From Runella aurantiaca (GTDB lineage Bacteria; Bacteroidota; Bacteroidia; Cytophagales; Spirosomataceae): a DNA stretch of 64,000 bases. Under the pieces are notes generated by a model. It saw only the letters and a program-made list of their open reading frames with translations. It did not search any database and was not told the DNA's origin. This document shows, in pieces, positions 17,503 through 25,783 of the stretch; positions within the stretch are counted from its first letter, which is position 1; each line of letters starts with the position of its first letter. The position numbers and the translations under genes were made by a program. Location of the stretch: contig NZ_QPIW01000004.1 of NCBI RefSeq assembly GCF_003339505.1, forward strand, positions 124,001 to 188,000, read 5' to 3'.

Positions 17503-20500
17503 TTAAGGCGCTTTTACGATTTTACGGAAGGCACGTTGGTTGCCTTGCTGAATCTCGATGATGTAAGCACCTGGCAGTAAATTTGATACGTCCAACCTTT
17601 CGGAAAATGAAGGTGCCGTTTTAGTAAACGTTGCTTCTCGGTGGAGGATGCCCAGATTGGCATTGAAAATGCGTACCTGCAATTTTTCACGACTGGTACT
17701 TTCAAACGAAACCAGTACGTAATCGGTAGAGGGGTTAGGGTAGACGGTGACGATGTCGTGCAGTTTTACAGTTTCGGCAACCAACTCTTTCGGTGCAAAG
17801 GTGGCGTTGGTTTTGTCGCCAATGCGGGCTACTGGAGTCGATGTAGAGTCGGTGGTATTACTGACGACTTGGTCGGAGGCTACGATAAAAATAGGCGTTT
17901 CGGTCACGGTGACGGTCAATTGCCCCTGCGTGGTACTGACCAATTCTACGTTCATGGTGTCGCTACCGATGGTTGGCGTGTAGATTTTGGCCGAGGTGGC
18001 GCTTCCCAAATTTAACGTTGCCGAGCCCGTTCGACCTGTTTCGTCGGGAATAACTAGCGCGTAGGCCGATTTTCCGTTGAGTTCATAGCGGTCGATGATG
18101 GGGTCGTTTTGGAGGGTCTCTTTGTACGTATACTGCCCAAATTGATGGTTGGTCTGGTACAGAAAATCCGCCGCTGGTTTGCGCGTTTGGTTGTTGTTGA
18201 GTAGTCCAGAAGAGCCGAATTGGGTCGGATTATTGATGTCGTAGTCGTAAGTTTGGTAAAAATAAACCCGTTCGATGCCTTTGCGGGCGTAGAAAAGGGC
18301 ATTTCTCAATATCCAGTCGGCTTGGGTCTGCAACACCGACTTATTGCCGATGGCAATGGCTTTTAGCGGACTTCCTTGGTTGACGTCGTAGCCAGTTTCG
18401 CTCATCCAGACGGGCATATCCTGCGATTCTTTTTGGGCCAATTGGATGAATTTTTCGGTCACTACTCCCGCTGCTGACACTTCTGGGGCCACGCCGCGTG
18501 TGCCAGTCCCGTCTTGTGTAGAAGATGAATTATCGGGATAAAAATGGTAGTTAATCACGTCCCAACACAAATTTACGCTTCCGTCTGGGCGGTACCCGCG
18601 AAATTCTTTGCACCAGTCAATCATTCCTTTGATGTAATCAACCCCAATAAAGGGAGACGCCAGCCCAGCCATAACAATCTTCATGGAAGGGTCGGCGTTT
18701 TTTACACCTACGCCGGGGCCCATCGTGTTTTTATGACCATCGTAGAAAGCGGACAAATTGGCGGCGTATTCACGGCCCGTTTGGTAGGCTTTACGACCCT
18801 TCCACCACTTGTCGCGCTCGTTGTCGCATTCCATGTATTTGATTAGATTCAACCCAATCTTCACTACGTTAATACCGTCGCCGTTCCATCGCTGGCTTGG
18901 GTCTACACTCAGCAAGGCAGGGTTTACGTTTGGGTTATTTCCATAGCGGGCGGCGTATTGAAACGCTAATTTGGCCTGCTCGATGTACGAAGCTGGCTCA
19001 GAAAAGTTTTTTCCGTAACGAACTGGCACGTTTTCTGAGTCTCTTTCACCTTCGGGATAGGTAGCGGTCATCCACGGTGGAATGGTTTTTAAACAGGCCA
19101 ATACCTCCATACCTTCCGCTTTGAGGCGTGTATACAAGCCGTCGTAATCCCAGCTGCCGCTATGGGTTGGGTTAAAGGTGTATTTTCCTTCGTTGGGTTC
19201 CAATTTCTCCCAGTCAGCATAGTGCCGTATAACGCCGAAGGTCTTCATGACCTTCAGTTTGGGTTCACTGATACGGTTGTCCCAAGCTTCCTCAAAATCC
19301 CACTCAAACGCGTTTACGCCAATCATTTCCTTCAATTTAATGGATTTTTGGCGGTAAGGGCCGTTTGATGTTGTTGTGGGTGGTGTATATGCGCCGTACA
19401 ATTCGATTTCGGTAGGATAGCCCCACCAAGCGTTAATGACCAAATAACGCGCATTGGTAATGGCCGAGTCTAAGTTGAATTGCGCGTCGCCTGTGGTAGA
19501 ACGGCCCGAATAAGGACCTACCCAGCCGTTGTACACCTCCCCCTTAAACGTCGCAATAGGAACCCGCCGCCAATCGCTGGTGATAATCGAAAGTGTCATG
19601 GGCTTGTCGGCAAAAGAGCCTTCACCGTCAAAGAATTTGATACGGTCAATGGTCATTTGTTCGCCTTCTAAAAGCGGATAGTATGCGTCATAGTTTTCCA
19701 ATACTTTGCTAAAGCCAGTATGCACGGTCACGTCGGTCACGTTGTCAAATAAGCCTTCCAAACCTTTGGGCGCGTTATTGAGCTGGTACCAGCGGGCGGC
19801 TTGAATCGGAATTTTAACCCCAGTATAGGTCGGCGGCGGTGGAGTAGCGGTAACTACGGTCAGGGTTTGGCCAACATTATTGGCTGGCAGATAGCTGGTA
19901 TTGCCTGCTTGCGAAGCCGTAATGCTGGTCGTACCCGCCGTCAGAATGGTGGCTTTCCAGACACCAGTGGCGTTGGATACCGAAGCAACCGCTGGGTTGG
20001 AAGAAGTAAAGGTAATGGGCATTTGGTTTTGGTTACTGGAGGCGACCAAATCAAAGGGGGCATCACCGACTGTTTTTTGGGGTAACGCTCCGAAACTAAT
20101 CACCGACTGAATTTGGGTATTAGCCCCTTTCGTTACGTTAAACCAATTGAAATTCCAACTGCCATTAACGGCATAAATTCGAATAATTTGCTTTCCTACT
20201 GGCAGCGCAACCGTAGTGCTGACGGTATCCCAGGTTTGCCAGCTTCCCGTAATGGGTAGGGTAAGGGCGCTCAGAACGCCTCCTGTAGTGTTTCGGAGTT
20301 CGAGTTTGCCATCCCCGTAAGGTTTGGCGATGCGAAAAGTAAACTTATAGGTGGCGGCTTCGTCGACGCTGAAATGATAGTCGAGCCAATCATTGTCATC
20401 AATCCAACCTATATTAAATCCCCCGCCTACATCTTGGGTATTTTCGGGTTTTACGTCGCTGATAACGTCGAAGTCTTCGGCTTCGGTTTTTCCAAGAATC

Positions 20501-21327
20501 GGTCGGCTGCCCGTGACCTCAAACCAGTTGAAATTCCAGTCGCCGTGCTTGGCATAAATACGCAGCGTTTGTTGGCCCGCCGAGAGAGGAATAAAAACCT
20601 TGGCCGTGGCCCATCCTTGCCACCCGCCCGTGTAGGGCAACACAATGGAGCCAAGTACCGCGCCAGTGGCAGATTTTACTTCAATGGTACCGTCGCCGTA
20701 TCCTTTGGCTACTCTAAAACTGAAGGTGTAAATTCCTGAAGCGGACACGTTGACTATGTAGTCCATCCAGTCGCCGTCGTTAATCCAGCCAATGTTTAAA
20801 CCACCGCCCGTATCTTGGGTGTTTTCGGTATTGATGCCGCTCATGACATCATAGTTTTCGGCTTCGATTCTGCCCGGAATGGCGTTGTATTTTTCTACTT
20901 CAAACCAGTTGAAGTTCCATGAGCCGTATTTGGCGTAAATGCGTAAGGTTTGTTGTCCTGCCGTGAGTGGAATAATGATGCTCGATGTGCCCCATCCTTG
21001 CCAGCCGCCTGAAAACGGCAAAACGACCGAACCCAGCACCGCACCGTTGGCGGTTCTTACTTCAAGGGTGCCATCACCAAATCCCTTGGCGGTTCTGAAA
21101 CTGAATTTATACGTCCCGCTGACTGGAACATTTACATTATAGTCCATCCAGTCATTGTCTTCAATCCAGCCTACGTTTAGGCCACCGCCCGTATCTTGGG
21201 TAGTTTCAGTTGCAATGCCGCTCATGGCGTCGTATGCTTCAGCTTCAATTTTGCCTGGAATGGCCTTTTGGGCCCAAACGCTTATGGTTAATAACAGCAG
21301 GATTACATTTAGATAGAGTTTTTTCAT
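17503..21327 (-). CDS. Secreted multidomain glycoside hydrolase: three CBM6 modules, clan-A-like catalytic domain, type A T9SS signal
   Basis: A 1274-residue exported enzyme. After a signal peptide (1-19, ending VWAQ) come three CBM6-like modules (about 24-145, 150-271, 275-398), each with EAE-DxxSGI, TQDTGGG or TQDVGGG, and WxxxxDW blocks. Next are a bacterial Ig-like region (about 405-495) and a discoidin-like segment (about 505-655). The catalytic region (about 665-1090) looks like a clan GH-A (beta/alpha)8 barrel, with a candidate acid/base in MECDNERD (Glu837) and nucleophile in VWMSETGYD (Glu977), 140 residues apart. The last about 80 residues (VYPNPSTDYVLVSFE onward) form a type A type IX secretion signal. 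Its GH family is uncertain (GH39/GH5-like). It abuts the polysaccharide operon and may trim or degrade the polymer. Confidence 0.88.
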   Translation of the reverse strand: MKKLYLNVILLLLTISVWAQKAIPGKIEAEAYDAMSGIATETTQDTGGGLNVGWIEDNDWMDYNVNVPVSGTYKFSFRTAKGFGDGTLEVRTANGAVLGSVVLPFSGGWQGWGTSSIIIPLTAGQQTLRIYAKYGSWNFNWFEVEKYNAIPGRIEAENYDVMSGINTENTQDTGGGLNIGWINDGDWMDYIVNVSASGIYTFSFRVAKGYGDGTIEVKSATGAVLGSIVLPYTGGWQGWATAKVFIPLSAGQQTLRIYAKHGDWNFNWFEVTGSRPILGKTEAEDFDVISDVKPENTQDVGGGFNIGWIDDNDWLDYHFSVDEAATYKFTFRIAKPYGDGKLELRNTTGGVLSALTLPITGSWQTWDTVSTTVALPVGKQIIRIYAVNGSWNFNWFNVTKGANTQIQSVISFGALPQKTVGDAPFDLVASSNQNQMPITFTSSNPAVASVSNATGVWKATILTAGTTSITASQAGNTSYLPANNVGQTLTVVTATPPPPTYTGVKIPIQAARWYQLNNAPKGLEGLFDNVTDVTVHTGFSKVLENYDAYYPLLEGEQMTIDRIKFFDGEGSFADKPMTLSIITSDWRRVPIATFKGEVYNGWVGPYSGRSTTGDAQFNLDSAITNARYLVINAWWGYPTEIELYGAYTPPTTTSNGPYRQKSIKLKEMIGVNAFEWDFEEAWDNRISEPKLKVMKTFGVIRHYADWEKLEPNEGKYTFNPTHSGSWDYDGLYTRLKAEGMEVLACLKTIPPWMTATYPEGERDSENVPVRYGKNFSEPASYIEQAKLAFQYAARYGNNPNVNPALLSVDPSQRWNGDGINVVKIGLNLIKYMECDNERDKWWKGRKAYQTGREYAANLSAFYDGHKNTMGPGVGVKNADPSMKIVMAGLASPFIGVDYIKGMIDWCKEFRGYRPDGSVNLCWDVINYHFYPDNSSSTQDGTGTRGVAPEVSAAGVVTEKFIQLAQKESQDMPVWMSETGYDVNQGSPLKAIAIGNKSVLQTQADWILRNALFYARKGIERVYFYQTYDYDINNPTQFGSSGLLNNNQTRKPAADFLYQTNHQFGQYTYKETLQNDPIIDRYELNGKSAYALVIPDETGRTGSATLNLGSATSAKIYTPTIGSDTMNVELVSTTQGQLTVTVTETPIFIVASDQVVSNTTDSTSTPVARIGDKTNATFAPKELVAETVKLHDIVTVYPNPSTDYVLVSFESTSREKLQVRIFNANLGILHREATFTKTAPSFSERLDVSNLLPGAYIIEIQQGNQRAFRKIVKAP

Positions 21328-21599
21328 AAAGCTTTATAAACGTTGAAGTTGTAATACTTTCATAGATTGGCATATTAGTTAAATATAATTGAAGTAATAT
21401 CAAAAGATTAGGGTCATTGTTGTACTTAAACAATTAGAAATATAACTTTTAGGAATGTTCATCCTGAAAGAGTGGGTTATTTTTACATCTTTTTATTAGA
21501 GCGGTTAGTTTTTTTTGAAATACATTAAGCGTATTTTGCCATGACTATTCAACGATTGAAAAAAAACGCTTTATTTCCACCGAAAATACAATCTTCCTA

Positions 21600-22793
21600 A
21601 TGCAATTTTTTGGATATTTTCTCCTGATGCCAATAGTTATCTATTTGGTATTCAATGTTTTGTATTTGTTGTTATCGGCGGTGGCGGGTCGTTTAGGTAA
21701 AGCCGACGATGTTCCCATTTCAACCAAACCCACGCAGACAAGAAGAATCGCGGTGTTGATACCAGCGTACAAAGAAGATAAAGTGATTATTGATTCGGTG
21801 GAGGCCAACCTTCAACTGGACTATCCCATAAGTTATTTTGATTTGTTTGTCATTGCAGATTCTTTTTTGCCCGAAACCCTCCAAAAACTGGCGACTTATC
21901 CCATCAAAGTCATTACGGTAGAATTTGAGCAATCTACAGTGCAAAAGTCAATTGCGTATGCGCTGCACCAACTTCCCCGCAATACGTACGATATAGTGAT
22001 GGTCTCCGACGCCGACAATCACATGCGCCCCGATTTTTTGCAACGCATCAATTTGGCCTTTGACCAAGGCTGGAAAGTGGTACAGGGGCATCGGGTGGCC
22101 AAAAATACCAATACGGGTGTGGCGGTTTTTGATGCGATGAACGAAGAGGTCAATAATCATCTTTTTCGCGGCGGTCAGCGGGCGTTGGGCATGTCGGCTT
22201 CGTTGATTGGGTCAGGGATGGCTTTCGTACCCGATGCAATGATGCACGGAATGAGTCGCCTCCAAAGCATTGGAGGGTACGATAAAGAATTGGAAATGAA
22301 TTTGTTATTGGATGGGTTTCATATTGCCTACCTGAAAGACGCGTACATTTATGACGAAAAAGTACAAAACCTAGCGGTCTTTGAGCGGCAGCGTTCTCGG
22401 TGGATTGCGGCCCAGATTCACTTTATTAAGTTTTACTTTACGACGGGATTCGCGCAGCTGTTTAAAGGAAATTTTCATGCCTTCAATGCTTATCTGAAAG
22501 GGTTGATTATGCCGCGTACGTTGTTGCTGGCGGTTTTAGGACTGGGCGTATTGATAGGTTTGGTATTCTTAAATATTCCGATTTTAGTCACGATGGGGAG
22601 TCTGTTGGGCGTTCTTGCCTTTACCCTTGCGATTTCTATTCCAGGGTATCTTTGGAAGAAAATTTCTGCCAAAGATTTTCTTCTCCTTTTTCAATTGATT
22701 TTCCGAATGGTGCGCTCTTTGCTCAACATCAAGGCCGCTAGTAAAAGCTTTTTGCCAACACCCCACGGAGAAACCGAAACAAAAACGCCTTAA
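21600..22793 (+). CDS. Membrane glycosyltransferase family 2
   Basis: A 397-residue GT2 enzyme with an N-terminal membrane helix (about 2-28), the domain start IAVLIPAYKEDKVIIDSV, VMVSDADNHMRPDFL (DxD), an acceptor segment ALGMSASLIGSGMAF, and QRSRWIAAQIHF, which matches the Q/RxxRW motif of processive synthases. Two to three C-terminal helices follow (about 300-375). This layout (cellulose/hyaluronan-synthase-like) suggests a polymer-forming or lipid-glycosylating membrane enzyme. The ATG at 21600 is preceded by 272 bp shared divergently with the CBM6 glycosidase gene, in which no consensus promoter was identified. It marks the right end of the polysaccharide region. Confidence 0.9.
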   Translation: MQFFGYFLLMPIVIYLVFNVLYLLLSAVAGRLGKADDVPISTKPTQTRRIAVLIPAYKEDKVIIDSVEANLQLDYPISYFDLFVIADSFLPETLQKLATYPIKVITVEFEQSTVQKSIAYALHQLPRNTYDIVMVSDADNHMRPDFLQRINLAFDQGWKVVQGHRVAKNTNTGVAVFDAMNEEVNNHLFRGGQRALGMSASLIGSGMAFVPDAMMHGMSRLQSIGGYDKELEMNLLLDGFHIAYLKDAYIYDEKVQNLAVFERQRSRWIAAQIHFIKFYFTTGFAQLFKGNFHAFNAYLKGLIMPRTLLLAVLGLGVLIGLVFLNIPILVTMGSLLGVLAFTLAISIPGYLWKKISAKDFLLLFQLIFRMVRSLLNIKAASKSFLPTPHGETETKTP

Positions 22794-22887
22794 AGAAAGG
22801 CTTTGATAGTTGGGTAAATTCGTTCAAAGGGCACTTATTTCAAGGTTTCATTTGCGGGTAGCATTGAACTTTCGGGCGGTGTTTTTT

Positions 22888-22905
22888 TGTACTCTAAACA
22901 GTACA
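22888..22905. promoter_or_regulatory. Dyad TGTACT-N6-AGTACA upstream of the EamA transporter
   Basis: A perfect 6-bp inverted repeat (TGTACT 22888-22893, AGTACA 22900-22905) centred 38 bp before the chosen start codon. The position fits an operator or an overlapping promoter element. No regulator can be named. Confidence 0.25.
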
Positions 22906-22934
22906 TTTCAAAAAGCCTCCTTTATCGTTTGTTC

Positions 22935-23810
22935 ATGCGTCTTACTTACTTCAAACTCATCGCTACCGTTTTTTTCTGGGGCACTAATTTCGCGGCGGGC
23001 AAAATCGCCGTTCAATCCTTAGGACCTTATTCAACGGCCTTTATGCGGTTTGTCATCGGGGCGCTGTTATTGATGGCTTATCTGTACAAAACCAACGGCA
23101 AAATTCCTTCGCTCGCCCCTAAGCAATGGGGGCTGGTGTTTATCTCGGCATTGATGGGGGTGTTTTTGTATAACTTGTTCTTTTTCAGTGGTATTCAGTA
23201 CATGCCCACGGTGCGGGCCTCGCTCGTTATTGCCTTTGCGCCCATTACGATTACACTGGGGAGTTGGCTTTTTCTGGGGGAGCAGGTGTCGGTTATCAAA
23301 TGGGCGGGTATTGCGTTGTCTATTTTTGGGGCCGCTGTGGTGCTTGCTCGCGGTGATTTTTCCTCCCTTCTTTCCAACACAACTTGGGGCTTGGGTGAAT
23401 TGCTCATCATGGGCTGTGTTTTGAGTTGGACGGTTTATACGCTCATTGGCCGAGTAGCCCTGAAAACCATTCCTGCGCTGTCGCTCAGTTCTTTCTCGAC
23501 GCTGATTGGGGCGGTTTTGTTGTTTATCCCTGCGCTTCAACATGGGTTAATCGAACGTTTGGAACAATCAAGCTGGCAGGCTTTAGCAGCAGTAGTCTAC
23601 ATGGCAATGACTGCCACGGCGCTCGGCTTTATTTGGTATTATGAAGCCGTCCAAAAAATAGGTGCTACCAAAGCCGCCGTTGTTGGAAACCTGACCCCCG
23701 TTTTTGCGGCCATTATTGCCGTTACGCTTTTGGGAGAAGAACTGACATTGACAACCATCATCGGAGGGGTGTTGGTACTGGCTGGAGTACTACTGACGAC
23801 GATGAAGTAA
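22935..23810 (+). CDS. EamA/DMT-family transporter
   Basis: A 291-residue member of the drug/metabolite transporter superfamily, with ten predicted helices formed by two EamA repeats: FKLIATVFFWGTNFAAGKIA at the start and LGELLIMGCVLSWTVYTLIG at the start of the second half. AALVYMAMTATALGFIWY-like and AAVVGNLTPVFAAIIAV segments are typical of RhtA/YdcZ-like exporters. The ATG at 22935 places the family N-terminus (MRLTYFKL) at the start; an upstream ATG at 22887 would add 16 residues with no family match. The substrate is unknown (amino acids or metabolites in characterised relatives). The gene stands alone. Confidence 0.9.
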   Translation: MRLTYFKLIATVFFWGTNFAAGKIAVQSLGPYSTAFMRFVIGALLLMAYLYKTNGKIPSLAPKQWGLVFISALMGVFLYNLFFFSGIQYMPTVRASLVIAFAPITITLGSWLFLGEQVSVIKWAGIALSIFGAAVVLARGDFSSLLSNTTWGLGELLIMGCVLSWTVYTLIGRVALKTIPALSLSSFSTLIGAVLLFIPALQHGLIERLEQSSWQALAAVVYMAMTATALGFIWYYEAVQKIGATKAAVVGNLTPVFAAIIAVTLLGEELTLTTIIGGVLVLAGVLLTTMK

Positions 23811-23895
23811 ACCGTAGGGATAAGAGGGTGTAACAAAAAGAATGCATTTTCGTTTACTTTTTAATCATAATGGTCATTTAAAAAGAAACTGTGGT

Positions 23896-24414
23896 ATGAG
23901 CATCAGACCTTTACTACTAAATATATTGCTTATAGGAATCGTTGGGATGGCCTTCAATGCCTGTAAGAAAAACGAAGAGCCGACAACGGTGCCCGTCGCA
24001 AAAGCCTCGTTTGAGTTAATTCAGGAACGCATTTTTACGCCTACCTGTGCCACTTCGGGCTGCCACGCTTCGGAGCAAGAATCCAGCTTCAGCCAACATG
24101 GTTTGGTGCTTGCCACGGGTAAATCCTACGATTATTTATTCAATAAAGACCCTAAAAATCAGAATGCGGTGGAAGATAAGTTGAAGCGTGTCTTGCCGTA
24201 TTTTTCGCTGCAAAGTTTACTTTTTCACAAACTTAACTGGGAGGGTGGCGCGCACCACGGCGGCAAAAGCTACGGTACGCCCATGCCCCTAAATGGAAAA
24301 GCCCTCTATAAAGGCCAAATTGAATTTATTCGGCGTTGGATTGAGGCGGGCGCACCTCGCACTGGTGCCGTGGCCGATACGGTACTGTTGGCGGATAAAA
24401 CACCAAGTTTTTAG
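23896..24414 (+). CDS. Lipoprotein with c-type-haem-like CX4CH motif
   Basis: A 172-residue exported lipoprotein: N-terminal hydrophobic segment LLLNILLIGIVGMAFNAC, with FNAC as lipobox and Cys as the lipidation site. The mature part begins SFELIQERIFTPTCATSGCHAS, where C-ATSG-CH is a CX4CH variant of a haem c site, and later contains PMPLNGKALYKGQIEFIRRWIEAGAP, the usual ending of Bacteroidota and planctomycete cytochrome-like domains in which a methionine (PMP) can be the distal ligand. It may carry electrons at the outer or cytoplasmic membrane. The ATG at 23896 is preferred because the signal peptide follows directly. No partner oxidase is adjacent. Confidence 0.7.
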   Translation: MSIRPLLLNILLIGIVGMAFNACKKNEEPTTVPVAKASFELIQERIFTPTCATSGCHASEQESSFSQHGLVLATGKSYDYLFNKDPKNQNAVEDKLKRVLPYFSLQSLLFHKLNWEGGAHHGGKSYGTPMPLNGKALYKGQIEFIRRWIEAGAPRTGAVADTVLLADKTPSF

Positions 24415-24468
24415 GTTTATTTTGATTGACTCTAAATAAAGAGCATAAAATCGCGTATATTTGCCGTG

Positions 24469-24828
24469 ATGATTAGTGAAGCAACCTACATAAACGAACT
24501 TTACACCAATTCAAAAGGCACGACCTATCAATGTGATCGTTCGGCCCGAATTATGGTAGAATTTGCAGGGTATAAAATGGCTTTCAGAATCAACGATTTT
24601 CTGAATTTTAAGCAGAAAGTCGACAAAGTAGATTTACACGCGATGATTTTCAACCTTTCGGACGAATATGACTTTGAAGTCATTGAGGCCCCGCAAGCAA
24701 ATCTTTCGCTAAAATTAGCCCTTTGTGACTTGGTCCACTTGCGTGAATTGCTGGAAGGGACTAAATTTATGCTTGAATTGAATAGCCTGCTCTACGAGCG
24801 TATTTACAACGTGCCCGCCTACGTTTAA
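24469..24828 (+). CDS. Conserved hypothetical protein, 119 residues
   Basis: Not recognised. A small soluble protein without signal peptide or membrane helix, mixed alpha/beta in appearance, with a basic-then-acidic N-terminal half (KGTTYQCDRSARIMVEFAGY) and a helical C-terminal half (LALCDLVHLRELLEGTKFML). A GTG lies just before the ATG at 24469; the ATG is taken as start. A TATATTTG element ends 5 bp before the ATG, which is too close for an ordinary leader. The gene lies between the haem-like lipoprotein and the GT25 gene, with no evident functional link. Confidence 0.6.
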   Translation: MISEATYINELYTNSKGTTYQCDRSARIMVEFAGYKMAFRINDFLNFKQKVDKVDLHAMIFNLSDEYDFEVIEAPQANLSLKLALCDLVHLRELLEGTKFMLELNSLLYERIYNVPAYV

Positions 24829-24907
24829 TCCATCACCATTTCTGACTGTTTGAAAGGTTTGCCGCCCACGGGTGCAGACTCATTATTTCACACTTTATTG
24901 GTCAGGA

Positions 24908-25684
24908 ATGAAATCAGTCTACGAATTTTTGAACGGTTATTTTGACCGAGTTTTTGTGGTCACCCTAAGGCGTGCCGCTGACCGACAGGAGGCTATAAAA
25001 CAGCATCTTGAGGGGTTAAACTATGAGCTCTTTTGGGCGGTAGATAAAAATGACTTTACCCTGTCAGACTCCATTAAGTCGGGCGTGTATGATGAAGCCA
25101 AAGCGGTAAAATTCAATCGTCATAGGCACAGCAAATTATCGTTGGGTGAAATCGCCTGCGCTTGGTCGCACCGAAATCTTTACGAAAAAATTGTACAAGA
25201 AGGCCACGAACGCGTGCTGATTTTTGAAGACGACGTGGTGCCTAAACTTCAGATGCTGGAACTGCTGCTTACGACAATGAATCAACTGCCTGAACATTGG
25301 GAGTTGGTGTATCTTGGTTTTTTGAAAAATGAAGAAATAACGCCGAAACATTGGCGTAAAAAGCAGTTTTATAAATTGTTGGCAACTTTCCGAGCTTACA
25401 AGTGGCTCACCCGCCACCACGTCAATAATTTATATCCAAAACCTTACTCGGCCAATTTACGCATTGCTGGTTTGCACGATTGTACGCACGCGTATGCTGT
25501 ATCAAAATCGGCGGCTGAAAAACTCCTGAAAGCACAAACCCCTCTGTATTCAAGAGCCGATGAACTGATGACGCACGAGGTAATCAGAGGTAATCTTGCC
25601 GCCTTTATTTGCCGCCCCACCTTTTTTGATCAGGAAGATTTTGCGAGGGGGCACGCTAACGCAGATTCCTATATTTGGTCGTAG
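24908..25684 (+). CDS. Glycosyltransferase family 25 (LPS/LOS-type)
   Basis: A 258-residue GT25 enzyme: YFDRVFVVTLRRAADRQEAI at the N-terminus (the family's NL-x-R-xDR-like opening), LSLGEIACAWSHRNLYEKIV, then RVLIFEDDVVPKLQML with the metal-binding EDD, and HDCTHAYAVSKSAAEKLL in the C-terminal half. Characterised relatives add galactose or glucose to lipooligosaccharide. The ATG at 24908 is chosen over an upstream GTG at 24872, which would add a 12-residue extension unlike the family. It stands outside the main polysaccharide operons and may work on LPS core. It converges with the M1 peptidase gene across a 99-bp gap. Confidence 0.88.
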   Translation: MKSVYEFLNGYFDRVFVVTLRRAADRQEAIKQHLEGLNYELFWAVDKNDFTLSDSIKSGVYDEAKAVKFNRHRHSKLSLGEIACAWSHRNLYEKIVQEGHERVLIFEDDVVPKLQMLELLLTTMNQLPEHWELVYLGFLKNEEITPKHWRKKQFYKLLATFRAYKWLTRHHVNNLYPKPYSANLRIAGLHDCTHAYAVSKSAAEKLLKAQTPLYSRADELMTHEVIRGNLAAFICRPTFFDQEDFARGHANADSYIWS

Positions 25685-25715
25685 AAAAATGTAAATCAGG
25701 ATGAATAGAGTCCAG

Positions 25716-25774
25716 AAAAAAGGGAAATCAAACCCATTCGCTATTCGGCGATGTAAGTACGACTTCCCCTTTTT
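25716..25774. terminator. Possible bidirectional terminator between GT25 and M1 peptidase genes
   Basis: AAAAAGGGAA on the left (within 25716-25726) can pair with TTCCCCTTTTT on the right (25764-25774), with one bulged base. The long loop contains a small internal dyad (CGC/GCG). Flanking A and T runs fit intrinsic termination on both strands, but the loop is long. Confidence 0.35.
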
Positions 25775-25783
25775 CTCAACGAT

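Noticed and set aside
20140-21300. Repeated DNA segments as a CRISPR or satellite array
   Set aside because: The repetition is three diverged CBM6 protein modules of about 125 residues each; there are no short identical repeats with unique spacers.
23842-23895. Upstream in-frame start for the haem-like lipoprotein
   Set aside because: It would place 18 non-hydrophobic residues before the signal peptide; the ATG at 23896 is consistent with a lipoprotein leader.
24456-24463. TATATTTG as promoter of the small hypothetical gene at 24469
   Set aside because: It ends 5 bp before the ATG, leaving no leader, and has no TTTG at the right distance upstream.
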